Positions 37,251 through 49,955 of a stretch of 64,000 nucleotides of DNA are shown here, piece by piece. A program made the translations under genes and the position numbers. This DNA comes from Oxyruncus cristatus. Taxonomy: Eukaryota > Chordata > Aves > Passeriformes > Cotingidae. Location: NCBI GenBank assembly GCA_013399855.1, contig VXAY01002814.1, positions 2,303,433 through 2,367,432 on the forward strand, read 5' to 3'. Under the pieces are notes generated by a model. It was not told the origin of the DNA. It was given only the letters and a program-made list of their open reading frames with translations, and did no database searches. Each line of letters begins with the position of its first letter. Position 1 is the first letter of the stretch.

Positions 37251-40200
37251 TCTCTAAAACAGATATGAATCACTCAACAGCTACAGCAGTGCTCCTGTGC
37301 AGAGATGATTAAGAATTTTTATGCAACTTCTTTAATCAGAAGAGGCCTGCTTGGTTGAAAATGAAACCTTTGCAGGAAAATGTTGGTTTTGATTAATTTC
37401 TCAACTTGAAAAAGTGTCCAAATTGTCAATGTGTATCACTTCAGCATTTCTAGACACACGGAAAGGGGAAAAAAGAAAAAATCAAGTTTCAAGTCACTTT
37501 TCATTTTAAGATGGCTTAAATTTCATTAGATGATCAACTGGAGTCCAGCCATTTTAACACACTTTACACCATGAGTTTTTGTTTGCAAAAATTTACATTT
37601 TCATTGTCTTCCCAAATGGCTTGTTGTAGATTACACTATGTAAATACTCAAATGTATTTTTCCTTAGTAGAAGTACAGTATTTATTTTTAAAACTAATGT
37701 GATGAGGAGCCATAACAGCTTTGTTCAGAATTTCCTGCTATGTAAGAGTCCCCAAATAGTAGCCCCTGTATCTATATAGACTGTTACCTATCAAAGCCAT
37801 CACCTTTCATAATGCAATCTCAGGGAAGATTGTATTGCTGAAAAAAAAATATCCATTCCTATTTTTAACTACCTATTGTAAGAAATTGTTTAGTTTCAGA
37901 ACTTTCAGGATTACAAATTGCACCACTGAAGATGGATCAAACTAATCAGTGGTTTCAGAGGATCATACTTATTTTTATTTGCTGATTTTTTGACTGAGTT
38001 AATAGTCTTCTTATGGCACATTTACATTTATTGAGGTGAGCTTTTTACCTGTTGAGGACACCTTTAAGATGATTATCAATTAGCGGTTTGATCATCAATT
38101 TCAAAGCATTTTCTAAAGATACTAAAGTCCTTCTCACAGAAAAAGAAAGTGAAAGGGGAGTGGAGTGACTCATCCAGGCACATGGACTAAATCAGATGCA
38201 GAGCCAGAAACAGACTCTGAGCTCCTGGTACCCACACTCATGGCCAGGGCGCTAACGTGGCTTTTAGCAAAACTGATAGCAGGCATCCCACCATTTTGCA
38301 AAGGAACATCCCTCTCTGGTGGAACATGCATTTGAAATTCAAAATATATTTGCTTGTGTTTTGGCAATACATGCTGTAATGCCTCCCTCACTCTTTTGCC
38401 TAACCCTACCCAGGAAGAAAATTAAAGGCCATTGAGCATATTTTTCTGTATCACTTGCTTTGCCTGGATGTTGCTGATACTGTAAACTTGGCTCCACACC
38501 AAACAGAAACATTACAGTTGAACTGGGTCAGATTTTCATAAGTAATCACCACCAGATTTGGGTGATATCTGTAGATACACTCACTGTAACCTTTAGACTC
38601 AGTTTTGAATGTGGTTAAGTACGTTGAGGCCAAGCACTGTAAAATAAAGAGACTAAAAGCAGACCATTTGCTCTGGCCTCAACTGTGAATGCTGAGCTCC
38701 TTGAGGAATCTGAGCCACTTCGTCTGTCTTCTTGTCTATTTATAACCATCCTGCCCATTGAAGAAGACAAGATGAGGCTATAGACATAAGGGGAGCTGAA
38801 GGTTTAAACAGAGCTACATAGGAGATGTTTGGAGAGCACAAGACAGGAGCACTGTGGGGATGGAGGGTTTGATATCTCTAGCTCAGTGCTGCTCATTAAG
38901 GCCACCAACAGTAAACTCATGGGGTTAGCCCAGGGACTTTAAACTGCCCTCAGGGAGAGTATAATGTAGCCAGTCTGGTAAAATGGACTATTCTAGGCTA
39001 TCTCAGAAAGAAAGCAGGATGGACTAATTAACATTACTTTATAAGAGTCTTTGCAAAACCAGAGTATGTTTGAAAGCAGCAAGGAACTTCAGGTAAAAGA
39101 TGAAAGAGAGTATGAGAGACAGCCCAAGGACGCCTAAGCCAAGTGGTTAACTGCTACTACAACAACCCAATAGTTCTGCATTGCTTTGGGATGATTAAGG
39201 AAGAAAAAAATGCCTGGGGGTTGGGCATGGATGGGAGGTGTTGTTACAAACAGGTAAGATTGCAAATCTTGGCTGACTGAGCAAAGATTGTAAGTTCATA
39301 GTTCTAGGTGGGTTGGTTTGGGGTGGTTGTCGGAGGTATTTTTTTTTAAATGCAGGCCATCCATGTAGAGGCACCTTTCATTCAGTGAATTGCATCAGCA
39401 CAACAGTCAAGGTACATACAGCGTGTGGCAGCTTTTGCTGAACTTGCCAGCCGAGAGCCCAGGACTAGCACTTGTTGAGAGAGGGGGGTAAGGAAGTGCC
39501 AGCACAAGGTGCCATGTGGAAACTTAAGCAGCACAAGCTTAAGAGGAGAGAAAACACAGCAGAGCTTTAGGGAAGAGAAGAAGAATGAGAACAGAGGTTT
39601 GACACAGGAGGGAGCAGCAGATGAGCTCACAGGAGGAAAAAGGGGTGTAGGGAAGAAGCTGTGATGCTAAAAATCTGACAGTAGAATGGGCAGAGAACAT
39701 TAGAGCATGTGGAGCCATAGGGTGATAAGGAGAGTAGGTCAGTGTTACAGGGTGATCTGAATCACACAGTCACAAAATGTGTTTTAATACAACCAGATAC
39801 AATGGAACCCACCTGGGAGAAAAAGCAAGCTCCTGGGATGAGAATCTGCCTCTGAAAGCAATGATGGATATAGGGTATGAAGTCAGCCTGAACAGCTAAA
39901 TCCTCAGCACAAAAGTATAATTATCTTTTTAGCATCTACATCTGTGTATCAATGCTTTGTAGCACGTATCTCTGTACAGATGTTTCCTTAAGTATAGTAC
40001 TAATTATAAAAAAAAGAACCACCACAAAATCTGCACAAGCGTCATAGATCTGTGAAACCATTGCAGACCCAAACCATGGTGCAGATGGTGAAATGGTCTT
40101 GTGTGGGAGTTAACTATTTCCACATTAACGTTATTCAATCACAGTGGCCCATTTTCACATAGCTCGCTGAACTTCAGAAAGTTTGCACAAAGGTTAAGGT

Positions 40201-42000
40201 TTGACATTTTGAGACAGAGTAGCTTAGTCCTCTATCCTCTAGTGAGAACTACAATAAATAATCAATAATAGAAGAGAAACACACACTCTTACTGCACCTC
40301 TTTCCAGGGTGGAAGCACTGAAAACATGCTTTTTTGACACAAATGCTTTTTCTGAGGTTTTCATTACCAGGATTTCCAGTAAAATAGCCATAGGCAAGAA
40401 AGCACTTAATCTGACTGTTACATTAGGCTCCCTGAAACCACATGTAGGTGCAATTGTGAGTGCAGGTGTAAGAAAATGTCCTTAAACTTCTGATGGACAA
40501 ACAGAATTATATTTCTATTAATATGTAAGGTTGTGGTGAGGTCCTACATAAAGGGTAGCATTTAGTCTATTAGGGGGTTTTTTTATAACTAGTGTGATTT
40601 CTGTTAGTTTATGCAAAGCACGCCTTTAAGAATGAAACAGATTGAGACAGCCTAATGTCTTGTCACAGCAGCATAATTCATTACTGCATTCAGAAATCAC
40701 TTCTCTAGATTTAGGTATTAGTTCAGAGATTACTTCTAGAAAGCAGTATCCTCTCTTAAACACTCAGTTCTACAGATCTCTAATTTTGTGTTTAATTTTT
40801 TTTTTTAACTTTAATTTATTACTGCTGCACATCTGTTTTTTCTGCAGTACTGGATAGATACAGCACCACATCTTCAGTGTTACTGCCATCACAGAGCACT
40901 GTATCTATAGGGGTTTGCCCACTTCTTGATCAGAACCCACCCTTCTCACTCTGGTACTTGCTGTTTTGAGGCTGTGCGAGGGAGAGGAGAACCCTAGAAG
41001 CAGCCTGCCTGCTCTCACTTCTGTCTCCTGGATGCAATGACCAACTTAAGGGAATTTAGCTGCAGAGTCCTTGAAAGTCTCCACCAAATGCGTACGAATT
41101 GTGGGTTCACAGGTTGCAGTAGGAGCTGCAGGCTGGACAGAGGTAAAACTCCAATGCTAAATCCAAGATCTTTGCTACAGGCTTGATCCCAATGTCCTGG
41201 AGCAATGAAAAGAGCAGCAGAGGTACCAAACTGTTACCCAACACCAACACGGCAGGATTCAAAATTCTCTGGTCTGTGTGCCAGTCTCAGGTCAGAAGCT
41301 GAAGCCACCTGCACACTGATTCCCTGGTATGTAGCTGAGAGTCACTGCTTTGCTCTACAAACCCAGCAGTGTCATCCAGACAGCACTCACAGGCATGCAG
41401 GTACAAGCATGACGTAGAGGCAATTGGCAGGGTCATTAAGGAAAGTCTGTTGTGTCCCCAGGTATAGGTCCCATTTCCCTGTCACACACTTTGAGGCGAA
41501 GAAACAAAGCGCCCATCTCAGAACAGCAGCTTGAGAGGGATGAACTCTTTCAGATGCTTCCCCCCCTTGGGACAAAGCAGTTCTGCAGGTACCCTGCAAA
41601 CAGGAGTGTGGAGAGAGGGGAAGATTTCCCACCCAACATACCACGAGAGGGAACTGCAGCTTCATAAAGAGGAGGCCACAGAGCCAGAGAGACATTTTCC
41701 CAAGACTTCATTTTCAAAGATTCATGAAACTCAGTGGCTGCCTGTAAACCCAAGCAAACAGCAACATAACAGGTCAAGCACTGACATGAGACAGTTCAAC
41801 CTACTTTGGTAATCCAACAGTTACAGGCAAATTAGAACAGGGACCATAACAGCAACTGTTAGGCAACTTTTAAACACACAGTGTTTCCTATGGTCACAAC
41901 CTAGAGCAATCCCAGGAACAAATTCTCTTAGCACATAAAGACTGATAAGTCATCCAAAGACAAAAAAACCAGCACTAAATAATTCTGGTTTTTAAATGCA
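37250..42000. other. Intergenic, middle part
   Basis: Mostly AT-rich unique sequence. One stretch resembles a MIR SINE (38140-38256). No exon, promoter or RNA gene was recognised. Confidence 0.65.
38140..38256 (+). repeat. Probable ancient MIR SINE remnant
   Basis: The order of words resembles the 3' half of MIR: GTGACTCATCC near the start, then GCAGAGCCAGAAACAGACTC, then GAGCTCCTG and a final GGGCGCTAAC, parallel to MIR 'gtgacttgccc...ggcagagccgggattagaac...gtctcctgac...tgctctaac'. It is heavily diverged, and the call is by eye only. Confidence 0.45.
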
Positions 42001-42066
42001 ACAAAAAGACTAAAAAAAAAAAACAAAACAAAACCAAAAAAACCCCCCAACAACAACAAAAAAAAC
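42001..42066. repeat. A-rich low-complexity tract
   Basis: A-runs are interrupted by single C, then C6 and (CAA)n. It could be the decayed tail of a retroelement, but no body is recognisable. Confidence 0.75.
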
Positions 42067-44206
42067 TTCTACAAAAAAGGAGAAGACTTGTCAAACCCTC
42101 CTGTGTGCATTCTGCTAATTGGACCAACCCCCAACCCAAACCACAGAGCATTCAGGCAGGGTCTAATCCCGCAAGGAGGCTCCTATCACACAGTAACCTC
42201 CCCTCTCCATTAAGGCTGGGTTCTGACCAGGAATGGTTGCATCCTTCACTCTGGTTTCTGGAGATTTACTGTTTTGTTCCAGCATTGGATGTGCCACTTC
42301 CACTTTAACGCACTGAATTTCAGGCTGACCCCAATCATGTGCACAGCTACTGAGCACAAGTTCTTTCCCCAGGAAGGTTTAAGAGTAGCCCTTAGTGTCA
42401 TGTTAGTCCCCTGCCTGGAGGAAGAGCAAAGTGCAAAACAGATGCTGCCAAAAGCACAAACCCAAAATGTGCTGAGCCACGCAGAACTGCAGTGGAAGTA
42501 CTGGACATAAGAGTAACACCCACTGACCCGGTATTTCCAATAGTCAGCAGTGACCAGGAAACAACCATTTTCCCCCAGTAGACAGATTGTTGCTGAGTTT
42601 AGCCTGCAGAGACACCCTGCCAGCACCAGCGAGACTCTTGCTGTATCAGTTAGATGCAGTCCACACATTATCAACTGGGTTAGAGAGCTACAAACAGGTT
42701 CAGCTCAGTTTAGAGCACAGACCACTCAGATTTACCCTAAATACGGCAGATTAGGTATAGGTCATCCAACAGTCAGGTTCCTGCTCTTTGATTTCAGTTA
42801 GAGTCAGACAAATCTGTCACATGTGAGTCAGCTTCTAAATGCTCTTGGGGTGATGAGAGTTTGCCTTTATACAGAACTATGCAAATACCAAAAAAGAAAC
42901 TAAAGATTTGACCTTTGTTTACCCAAGCGAGTCTCAATTGACCAAAAGGCATGTCAGATTTTAATAGCATTTCTAGGATTGATTCAGCTCTGACAGGCCA
43001 ATTTCCACAAAAAGACTGCAAGTACAGCACATCTGTACTCAGCAGGAAGCCTACACAGAGACTGCAGTGGCATCAGGAACCCACAAGTTACACAAAATAA
43101 ACACTTTGGTGCAAAAATCTGAAACAGGAGCAGAGCCAGCATGACAGAATGCACTGATTTATTCACCACCTTCTCTCCAGCAAGGAGCCCTCTCCTGCAA
43201 ACATCTCTACCACGTCTGGCTGTCCCAGGGTGCACAAGCGGTGCCAGTCCTCCAGCAGCACCATTGATGAGTCAAGCCCTGTCTGCACAAGTTCATGGGG
43301 ACCAGTCATCCAGGGGGCCATCTGAAACCAGCACTAGCACTGTCAGCACAGGACCTGCACTAGCAGAGATGCCCTATTGCAAAGCTCTGTGTCCCTTTGC
43401 TCACGTGTAAGCCCAAGACAAATCCTCAACAAGGGCACTTTTACCTTTAGTCACAACTTCATGACCATCTTTTTAATACCTTGGGCAAATATTGACTCGG
43501 ATCCAACAGACTGAAAATATTTGGTTTGCACCAGATGCGGTGCGTCTGTATCTTTGAAACATTAGCTAAAGGAGTGATTTGGGAAAATAAAAATTCTAGG
43601 TGGATGTGTTTACTTTGCAAGGTTGTTGGCGTTGAGCTCAGATCCCAGAAGCGTGTGTGAAGGTTTCCACCACAGGCAGAGAGCCAGCTGTGAGCGCTGC
43701 GATGCAGACGCAGCAAAGCTGTGTGCACACACGTGCGTTCTGCCTCTGCACTCACCACATGACAGAGGGAGGGCTGGGGATCACTGGTGAGGACGTTAAC
43801 GGGTCCATACACTCCTGCTCTGAAGAGACCTGGAAAGGTCTGCCAGGTATAGTAGAAATTACTGAGCTTATCACTTCAAGACACGTCCTCCAAAGTTCTT
43901 GGCATCTAATGATGGGGCTGCTTTTTGCAAGAACTTGAGCACCGTTTCCCTGGCTCCCAGCTGACGTCAGCTTTTGGAAATGATGACACTGTTTCAAGGG
44001 AAGGGAACTGCCCACTCCTCTCCCATTTCTCTTGCCCCAGCTAACCAGAAAGAGTTCCAGTAAAAAGCACGTATCTAAAGCACATATCTATGCAGAGAAA
44101 CAGCCTTTGTTAGGAGGCTGAAAGCAACAGATGGGTAGTTGGAGTGATTTAAGTTGCTTCAGTTTTCAATCCTTAGGACCCTCCCTGCCCCAAGTGCCAA
44201 TTCTCC

Positions 44207-44246
44207 ATATAGGGATATCCCCATATCCCCAATTTCCCAATATCCC
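44207..44246. repeat. Short imperfect ATATCCC repeats
   Basis: Four to five imperfect copies of a CCATATCCC-like unit, including the palindrome GGGATATCCC at 44212-44221. Confidence 0.5.
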
Positions 44247-46159
44247 ACTCTCTCCTACTAAAAATTATCTGTCAGGTGCAGCTTTGGCAGTTGCAGAGCT
44301 TGCTTATGGAAACTGGAAGAGAGAGGGAAAGCAATACAGGAACTGGAGGAAAAGTACTTCAGCACCATTCAGTAATCTATGGATATTCCTTCTGTCCAAT
44401 ATTTTCATTTTGGGAGTTAATTCATTTGGGGGGCCTTTCAGAAGGAACAGGAGTGTGAAAAAAGGTTATTTTCTGTATTTACCAAATAAGCATAGAAAAA
44501 AAAAAACCACAGAATTTTGTTCAGTATATTTGCAGGAAGAGTCCTAGTGAAATATTTGTTTGCTGGGCAACTCAGTGCCAAACTCAATAGGTAGAAGTTT
44601 GTACAGAACAGAATTATTCCTTGGAAACACTGGACTGGAAATTCATAGCAACGCTCTTACATGTCTCTTAAAATAATCATCTTTGAGTCTGCAGCACATC
44701 CCAGGCAGCACTTGAGAAGTACAAGAGTAACATTTTGCTGAGTCTTTTTCCACAAGTCAGTCTTTTCAGATACACAACAACACCTGACACCTGGGGCTCT
44801 CATGCCCTCTGAACAGTCAACAGATTTTGCCCAGAGCAACAAAAATGAGCAAGCCACACACTGATCCACACATACACCTACCTCTAATGCACTGCCTCCC
44901 ACCCCACTGGAAATTCAGGGGTATTGGAGTTTTCCTGGTCATGAAGAACCACTACAGCAGCCAAGCCATCCTTTCTTACCTACAGACTCGCTGTGAATCC
45001 CTGCAGGAAACTAAGCTTGAAAACTTTACTTAGACACTGAGCTTGCATTAAAATCAATCAGAAAACATTTGGGAGCTGCAGGAACATTGCACCTTCCTGA
45101 AAGGGAGTTATAGATTGGTTTCAACATGATGATCAGTTAAACCAGCACTAGAAAAGAGATCGAATTTCTGGCCATATGTTTCCTTGAAAATATTCCCTTT
45201 TGCCATAAGTTCATTACCAGAGGCCAAGACACGTTACAGTAACATACCACAGGTTCAGGGACTAATGTTATTTTAGAGGAACCCTAGAAAGACACTTTTC
45301 TGTACTAATGATTATGTAGTTAAGCTCAAGCCTCAGTGTCACAGCAGCCAGCATGCAGAGCCTCCTAATGCAGTTGTAAATCTAGAAAGGCATTTTTGAG
45401 GTTTCACCCTGCCAAGGAAACTGTAGATATGTTACAGTCAACGTGTCTCATACCTGGAGGTTTCTGAGCCATCATCCCCACCATCAATGCTATGCACACC
45501 CCTCCCCAGCTAATTCTTGACAGTCCAGCACACTCTTGGCTCTGTGTGTCCAAGTGAGTTCAGCCTAGGTTTCCTTCCTCAGGATCGCAGCATGTGTTTG
45601 AGTTCTCCATCTCCCGTCATATTCAAGCTATATTCCCCCTTCAAGCTGTTTGAGGCATTCCTGTGGAGGAATCAAATCGCTCCAGCACCACCTCACGAAT
45701 CCTTAGCCTGACCTTTCTGCCTACAGCTGCCCAGTGCCTGGACACGCCAGAGGCATTTGCTGCACACATGTTTTCTCTCAAGTATTGTGGTGGAGTTTCC
45801 TCCACCTCTTTGTCAACCACTGTTACAACATACAACCGAGCACCACCGTTAGCAAGATGTGCAATTACCCCATTTGAAATTTCTCTTTCAAGTTTATAGG
45901 ACTGCAAGCACACAAGGAGTCCCTAGCAGGTCTCTGTATGCCGTTAAACACAATCTCCCCTGGCCCATGACTTCCTCATACTGATGGCATCTTCCCTGTT
46001 CCCCCTACTCCTCTGCCCTGACCAGCCTTTACACAAAGGTTTTAGTTTGGTTTTGTCCTACAGAAGTGAATTTCAGTTCTCAGGGCATCGTATAAAGTTG
46101 TTAAGTCAATTCTCAGGACATGGCTTTGTACAGAGCTAAAAATAAAGTGGATCTGTGCA

Positions 46160-46205
46160 AAGCCTGTTTACTGACAGATGAGGAATTAGGCTCATTTCAC
46201 ACTTT
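46160..46205 (+). repeat. Possible MIR core fragment
   Basis: TTTACTGACAGATGAGGAAT followed by TAGGCTCA resembles the MIR core wording 'ttttacagatgaggaaactgaggctca'. The match is short and therefore weak. Confidence 0.3.
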
Positions 46206-49200
46206 TTAAGTTGACAAAATATTTTGTTATGCTGTGAAGAACACAAAGCCTTCCAGAAGCATGGCTGGGTAGCTGCAGTGTCAATGTGATCAGAAATTAT
46301 GTCATGTCCCCTGGCTACTATGGGCTGTGCTAAAGGGGCACTTTAGCTCCTTTAGCCCATAAACCTGATTTCAGTCACCACTCTTTACTGTCAGTAAACA
46401 CCCCTTTGGAGTAAAGGGATTGAAGTCATAGGAAACATAGGCACAGGCCACATGTGTGTCAGGCCAGGAATAGGGCTGCATGGTCACAGGCCTGTCCTTG
46501 CCATGCACTGGCCTGTCTGGTAGCCCCCAGAAAGAAGCCAGCTCTTAGCAAGGTTGTCTGCCACCAGCTCTCACATAGATGTGACAACCCCTCTCTCACA
46601 GCATGGGGGGACAGGGAAAACACAAGGCACCGAATCATCCCATAGCAGCAGCAGAGAACAGGCACAGCAATCCCTGCAGCCCAGTTGGAGAAAGATGAGA
46701 AGCAGCTTTTTGGGTAGAAAGCAAGGCCTGGTATTTGTTGGTTTCTATGCCATTAAGGAAAATAAAGTGCAAGGAAACAACTTTTTGGTGCTGGTGGCAG
46801 TAGTGGGTTTTCTACCTTTTTTTCACCCCTGCTCAAGCACTGCCAGGCCACTCTTTTCAAGAGGCAGTGGCACCACGGTAGAGATTGATTCACCCACCAG
46901 TACTCGTGCTCTCAGGGAGCTTCACTGATTGTCAGCTGAATTCCCACCATATAGCTAATCAGGAGCTGGATTGGAAAGAGGGCAATAACATTTACCTAGG
47001 AGACTCTCACTACCAGCACCAACAGACACCCTCGCTGTAACACATGCTGCACATCTAGTTGTGCTGCTTAATTGCAGCATTTCCCCTGATTGGGTTGAAC
47101 AGCAGCAGAACCCAACTCGGCCAGTGCAGTTTCCTTTTGTGTTACTCTTTACTGTGTGGGACCCTCAGGGGCAGTTTGGCTCTCCAGCCACTACTGAAGT
47201 CTAAAACACCAGGGTCCTTAACCCTGCCAGAGCACCAGTACAAAGGCAGCAGGAACCTTCTCCTACATGCAGAGGTTCACAGAAAAAATTGCTCAAACAA
47301 GATTTCAGCAACCAAACATGCAGAGGAACAAAACAGACATCCAAATAGCAAGTGGAAAGAGCCACAGTTAAAAAACAAACCACAGCAGTCTCAAAAGAGA
47401 GAAGTAACAGCCAAAGATCTCCCCTTCTGAAACTATTTGGTGCCCAGCAGTTTGAAGCACTTCACACTTAAGCATGCACGTGCTCTTCCATGGCCCCATG
47501 TCTGGCTGGAGTACTGCTGTGAGCGGTGTGAAAGGTTTCAGACAAAGGGACTTAGAATTTAGAGAAGAGAAGGATAAGACAGAGCTTACCCCACTTGCAT
47601 AAAACCCCTTCCTTCCATAAATGCAACCGTTCTTTTCCATCCTGCAAGGGTCTGTGATGCAACTTGGGCTGGGGAAACTAGGACGGAAGCACCCACTGGA
47701 ACATCACCCCCCTTGCCTGGAATGAAGGGAGAGGTGGCAAACGGCCTTACCACCTCAAGTGGCCACAGAAATCAATCCCAAGATTGCCAAACCTCCGTAG
47801 GAAACAACAGCAGTGAGCCCTGCCAGAGCCAGGCCTGGCTGACAAATGAGCAGGGAGAGAGCGAGGCTGCCCGGCCCAGTGGAAGAGCTCACACGCAAAA
47901 CACCTCAGCCATGGTGAAAACATCACACAGGAAGGACACTCCTCTTGATTGCCATTAATGTTAATTTAGGCTACTGAAAACACAAATAATTCCAAAACCA
48001 ACTGACAGCAGATATATAGAGTACACAGTAAAGCTCAGCAAAGGTCAGGGCTCTGCAGCACGAAGCCCAGCACAAGCACACAGGAAGACCCAGCTCTCAG
48101 AGCTCAAGGCGACAGCACCCTGACTCACACTCACTATTACTCAGTGCAAGCAAGAGCATCCTGGTCCAGTGGGTCTGAACTCCCTGACTGCAGGTTTGCA
48201 ATAAAGGACGTCTTCACCCACAACCATCATTCCTGCAGCAGCTCAGAGTTGGAACAGCTTGATAAAGAGCATCAAGACTATTTTTCACTCATTCCCTTTT
48301 TGGGAGCTGGTCTCACCCTCCTGCCTGCCTATCCATACTGCTGTGTTTCAGAGAGGCAAAAGGCAACAGTAGAAGCAGAGCTGACCATTTGTGAAACTGG
48401 GAATTTAGCAGGTTTAAGAGTCTAAGTTAATTGCTACAAGCAGCGCCTGGAAGCAATTTAGACCAAGTAAATGTCTATTCTCTTCTGGGTTACCACATAA
48501 TGAAATACAATTAATTCGATTTGGCTCTTAACTGCAACACATAACTTTCCTATATGAAACACTGAAAACATATTTTTGCCTCCTTTCTTTTCAGATAAGT
48601 GTATTCTTTTGAACTCTGGAACTTAGTTTCCTGTCTCTTGCACTGATACCTTTTTTCCCCTTTGAACTCACCCGTTTTGTATCATACTGGCCTGTCTGTC
48701 ACCTCAGGGGATTACAGTTTCCCTTTAATGCCAGCTGACTCTATTACGGTAACTAAATAAATGGAGTATCTTGGTCGTTTTAAACCTTGCTGTGCTGCAC
48801 TCCTGCCCAGCCACCTCTGACATGCATGCCAAGGGGGGAGCTGGCAGCACGAGCCAGCAGCTGAGGTGCTTTTTGGGGCTGCTTGAGCAGAGGACCCCAG
48901 CATTGCAGCATCAACTGCTGCCAGTGCCTTGGCAAGCTGGGGTGGATGTACCCCATTGCATGGTAGTATCCAGCTGGCTGGCAGATCCCACATGTGTCAG
49001 AAAGTTGGCTGGATGGTTTTAATGAAGAAAATCTTTTCAATAGCTGCTACGTTATTTTCTTTCTAGGTTAGTCTTGTTCAATATGCCACCTCTACTAAAA
49101 AAAAACCAAACAAACATGCAGATGAGAAGCAGCATGTTGGGACAAGCAAATAGAAGTGGTTTGCTTTCATCTTATTTGAAAGATTTATCACATGCTCCGG

Positions 49201-49874
49201 GTTAATCCGTTAGGCAACATTATTCCAACAAGGTGTGGTCAGCATTTTTATAATGTATGAAACATTACTTTCAGATTTATGTGCTCTCTCTCTTTATAGT
49301 CCATATGTTGTGGATATCACAAACCAGTGTGACACAGACTCAGGAAATTTTCTGAGACTCCTGTACTGCGGGTTTTTTTTTTGTTTTCTTCCCCCAGTAG
49401 GGAAGTCAAAGACACAACTAGATGCTGATATCCAATGTATGTTCAGACGTATCTGCAGCTTCAGAGGCACAAATATCTTTTCAAATCTGGTTCCATCACT
49501 TTACACACCTTATAACGCACTGCAGATGTTTTCATGCCTTAAATCTATTTAGAGCGCTTTATTACTCAGAAGAAAAAATACTGGAAACTACCACTATCCT
49601 ACTGACAATTAAATAAAAAATTACCCTTGGCATTCTCAGCAGCCACTTCCACTGCAGGTAAAAACAGACATACAGGATGTGGCTTGGCAATGGAGTGAGT
49701 TCTAGGATTCAGCAGGGAAAATCTCTGGAATGTTGACTCTGAGCAAGCATCTAATAAGGTCTCCGCTGGAGAAGCACTCCATTGACTTACATGCATATTT
49801 CAGTGCTTTTCTAAATCACAATTCACTCAAAGGACTGCATGCTGAGCTACGTTTCACTATTAAGTTTAGAGTAG

Positions 49875-49955
49875 GACCCAAATCTTATATAGTAAAGGCA
49901 AAATCCACTCCTGATGTGCACTGGGGTTATGCTGGAGATGAATTTGACACAACTG
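49875..49955. repeat. Possible ancient LINE (L3/CR1-like) fragment
   Basis: GACCCAAATCTTATATAGTA and then GGCAAAATCCACTCCTGATG recall the widespread amniote LINE 3' wording 'gcaaaactcccattgacttc', with a TTATGCTGG...GAATTTG stretch after it. Only a by-eye resemblance. Confidence 0.25.
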
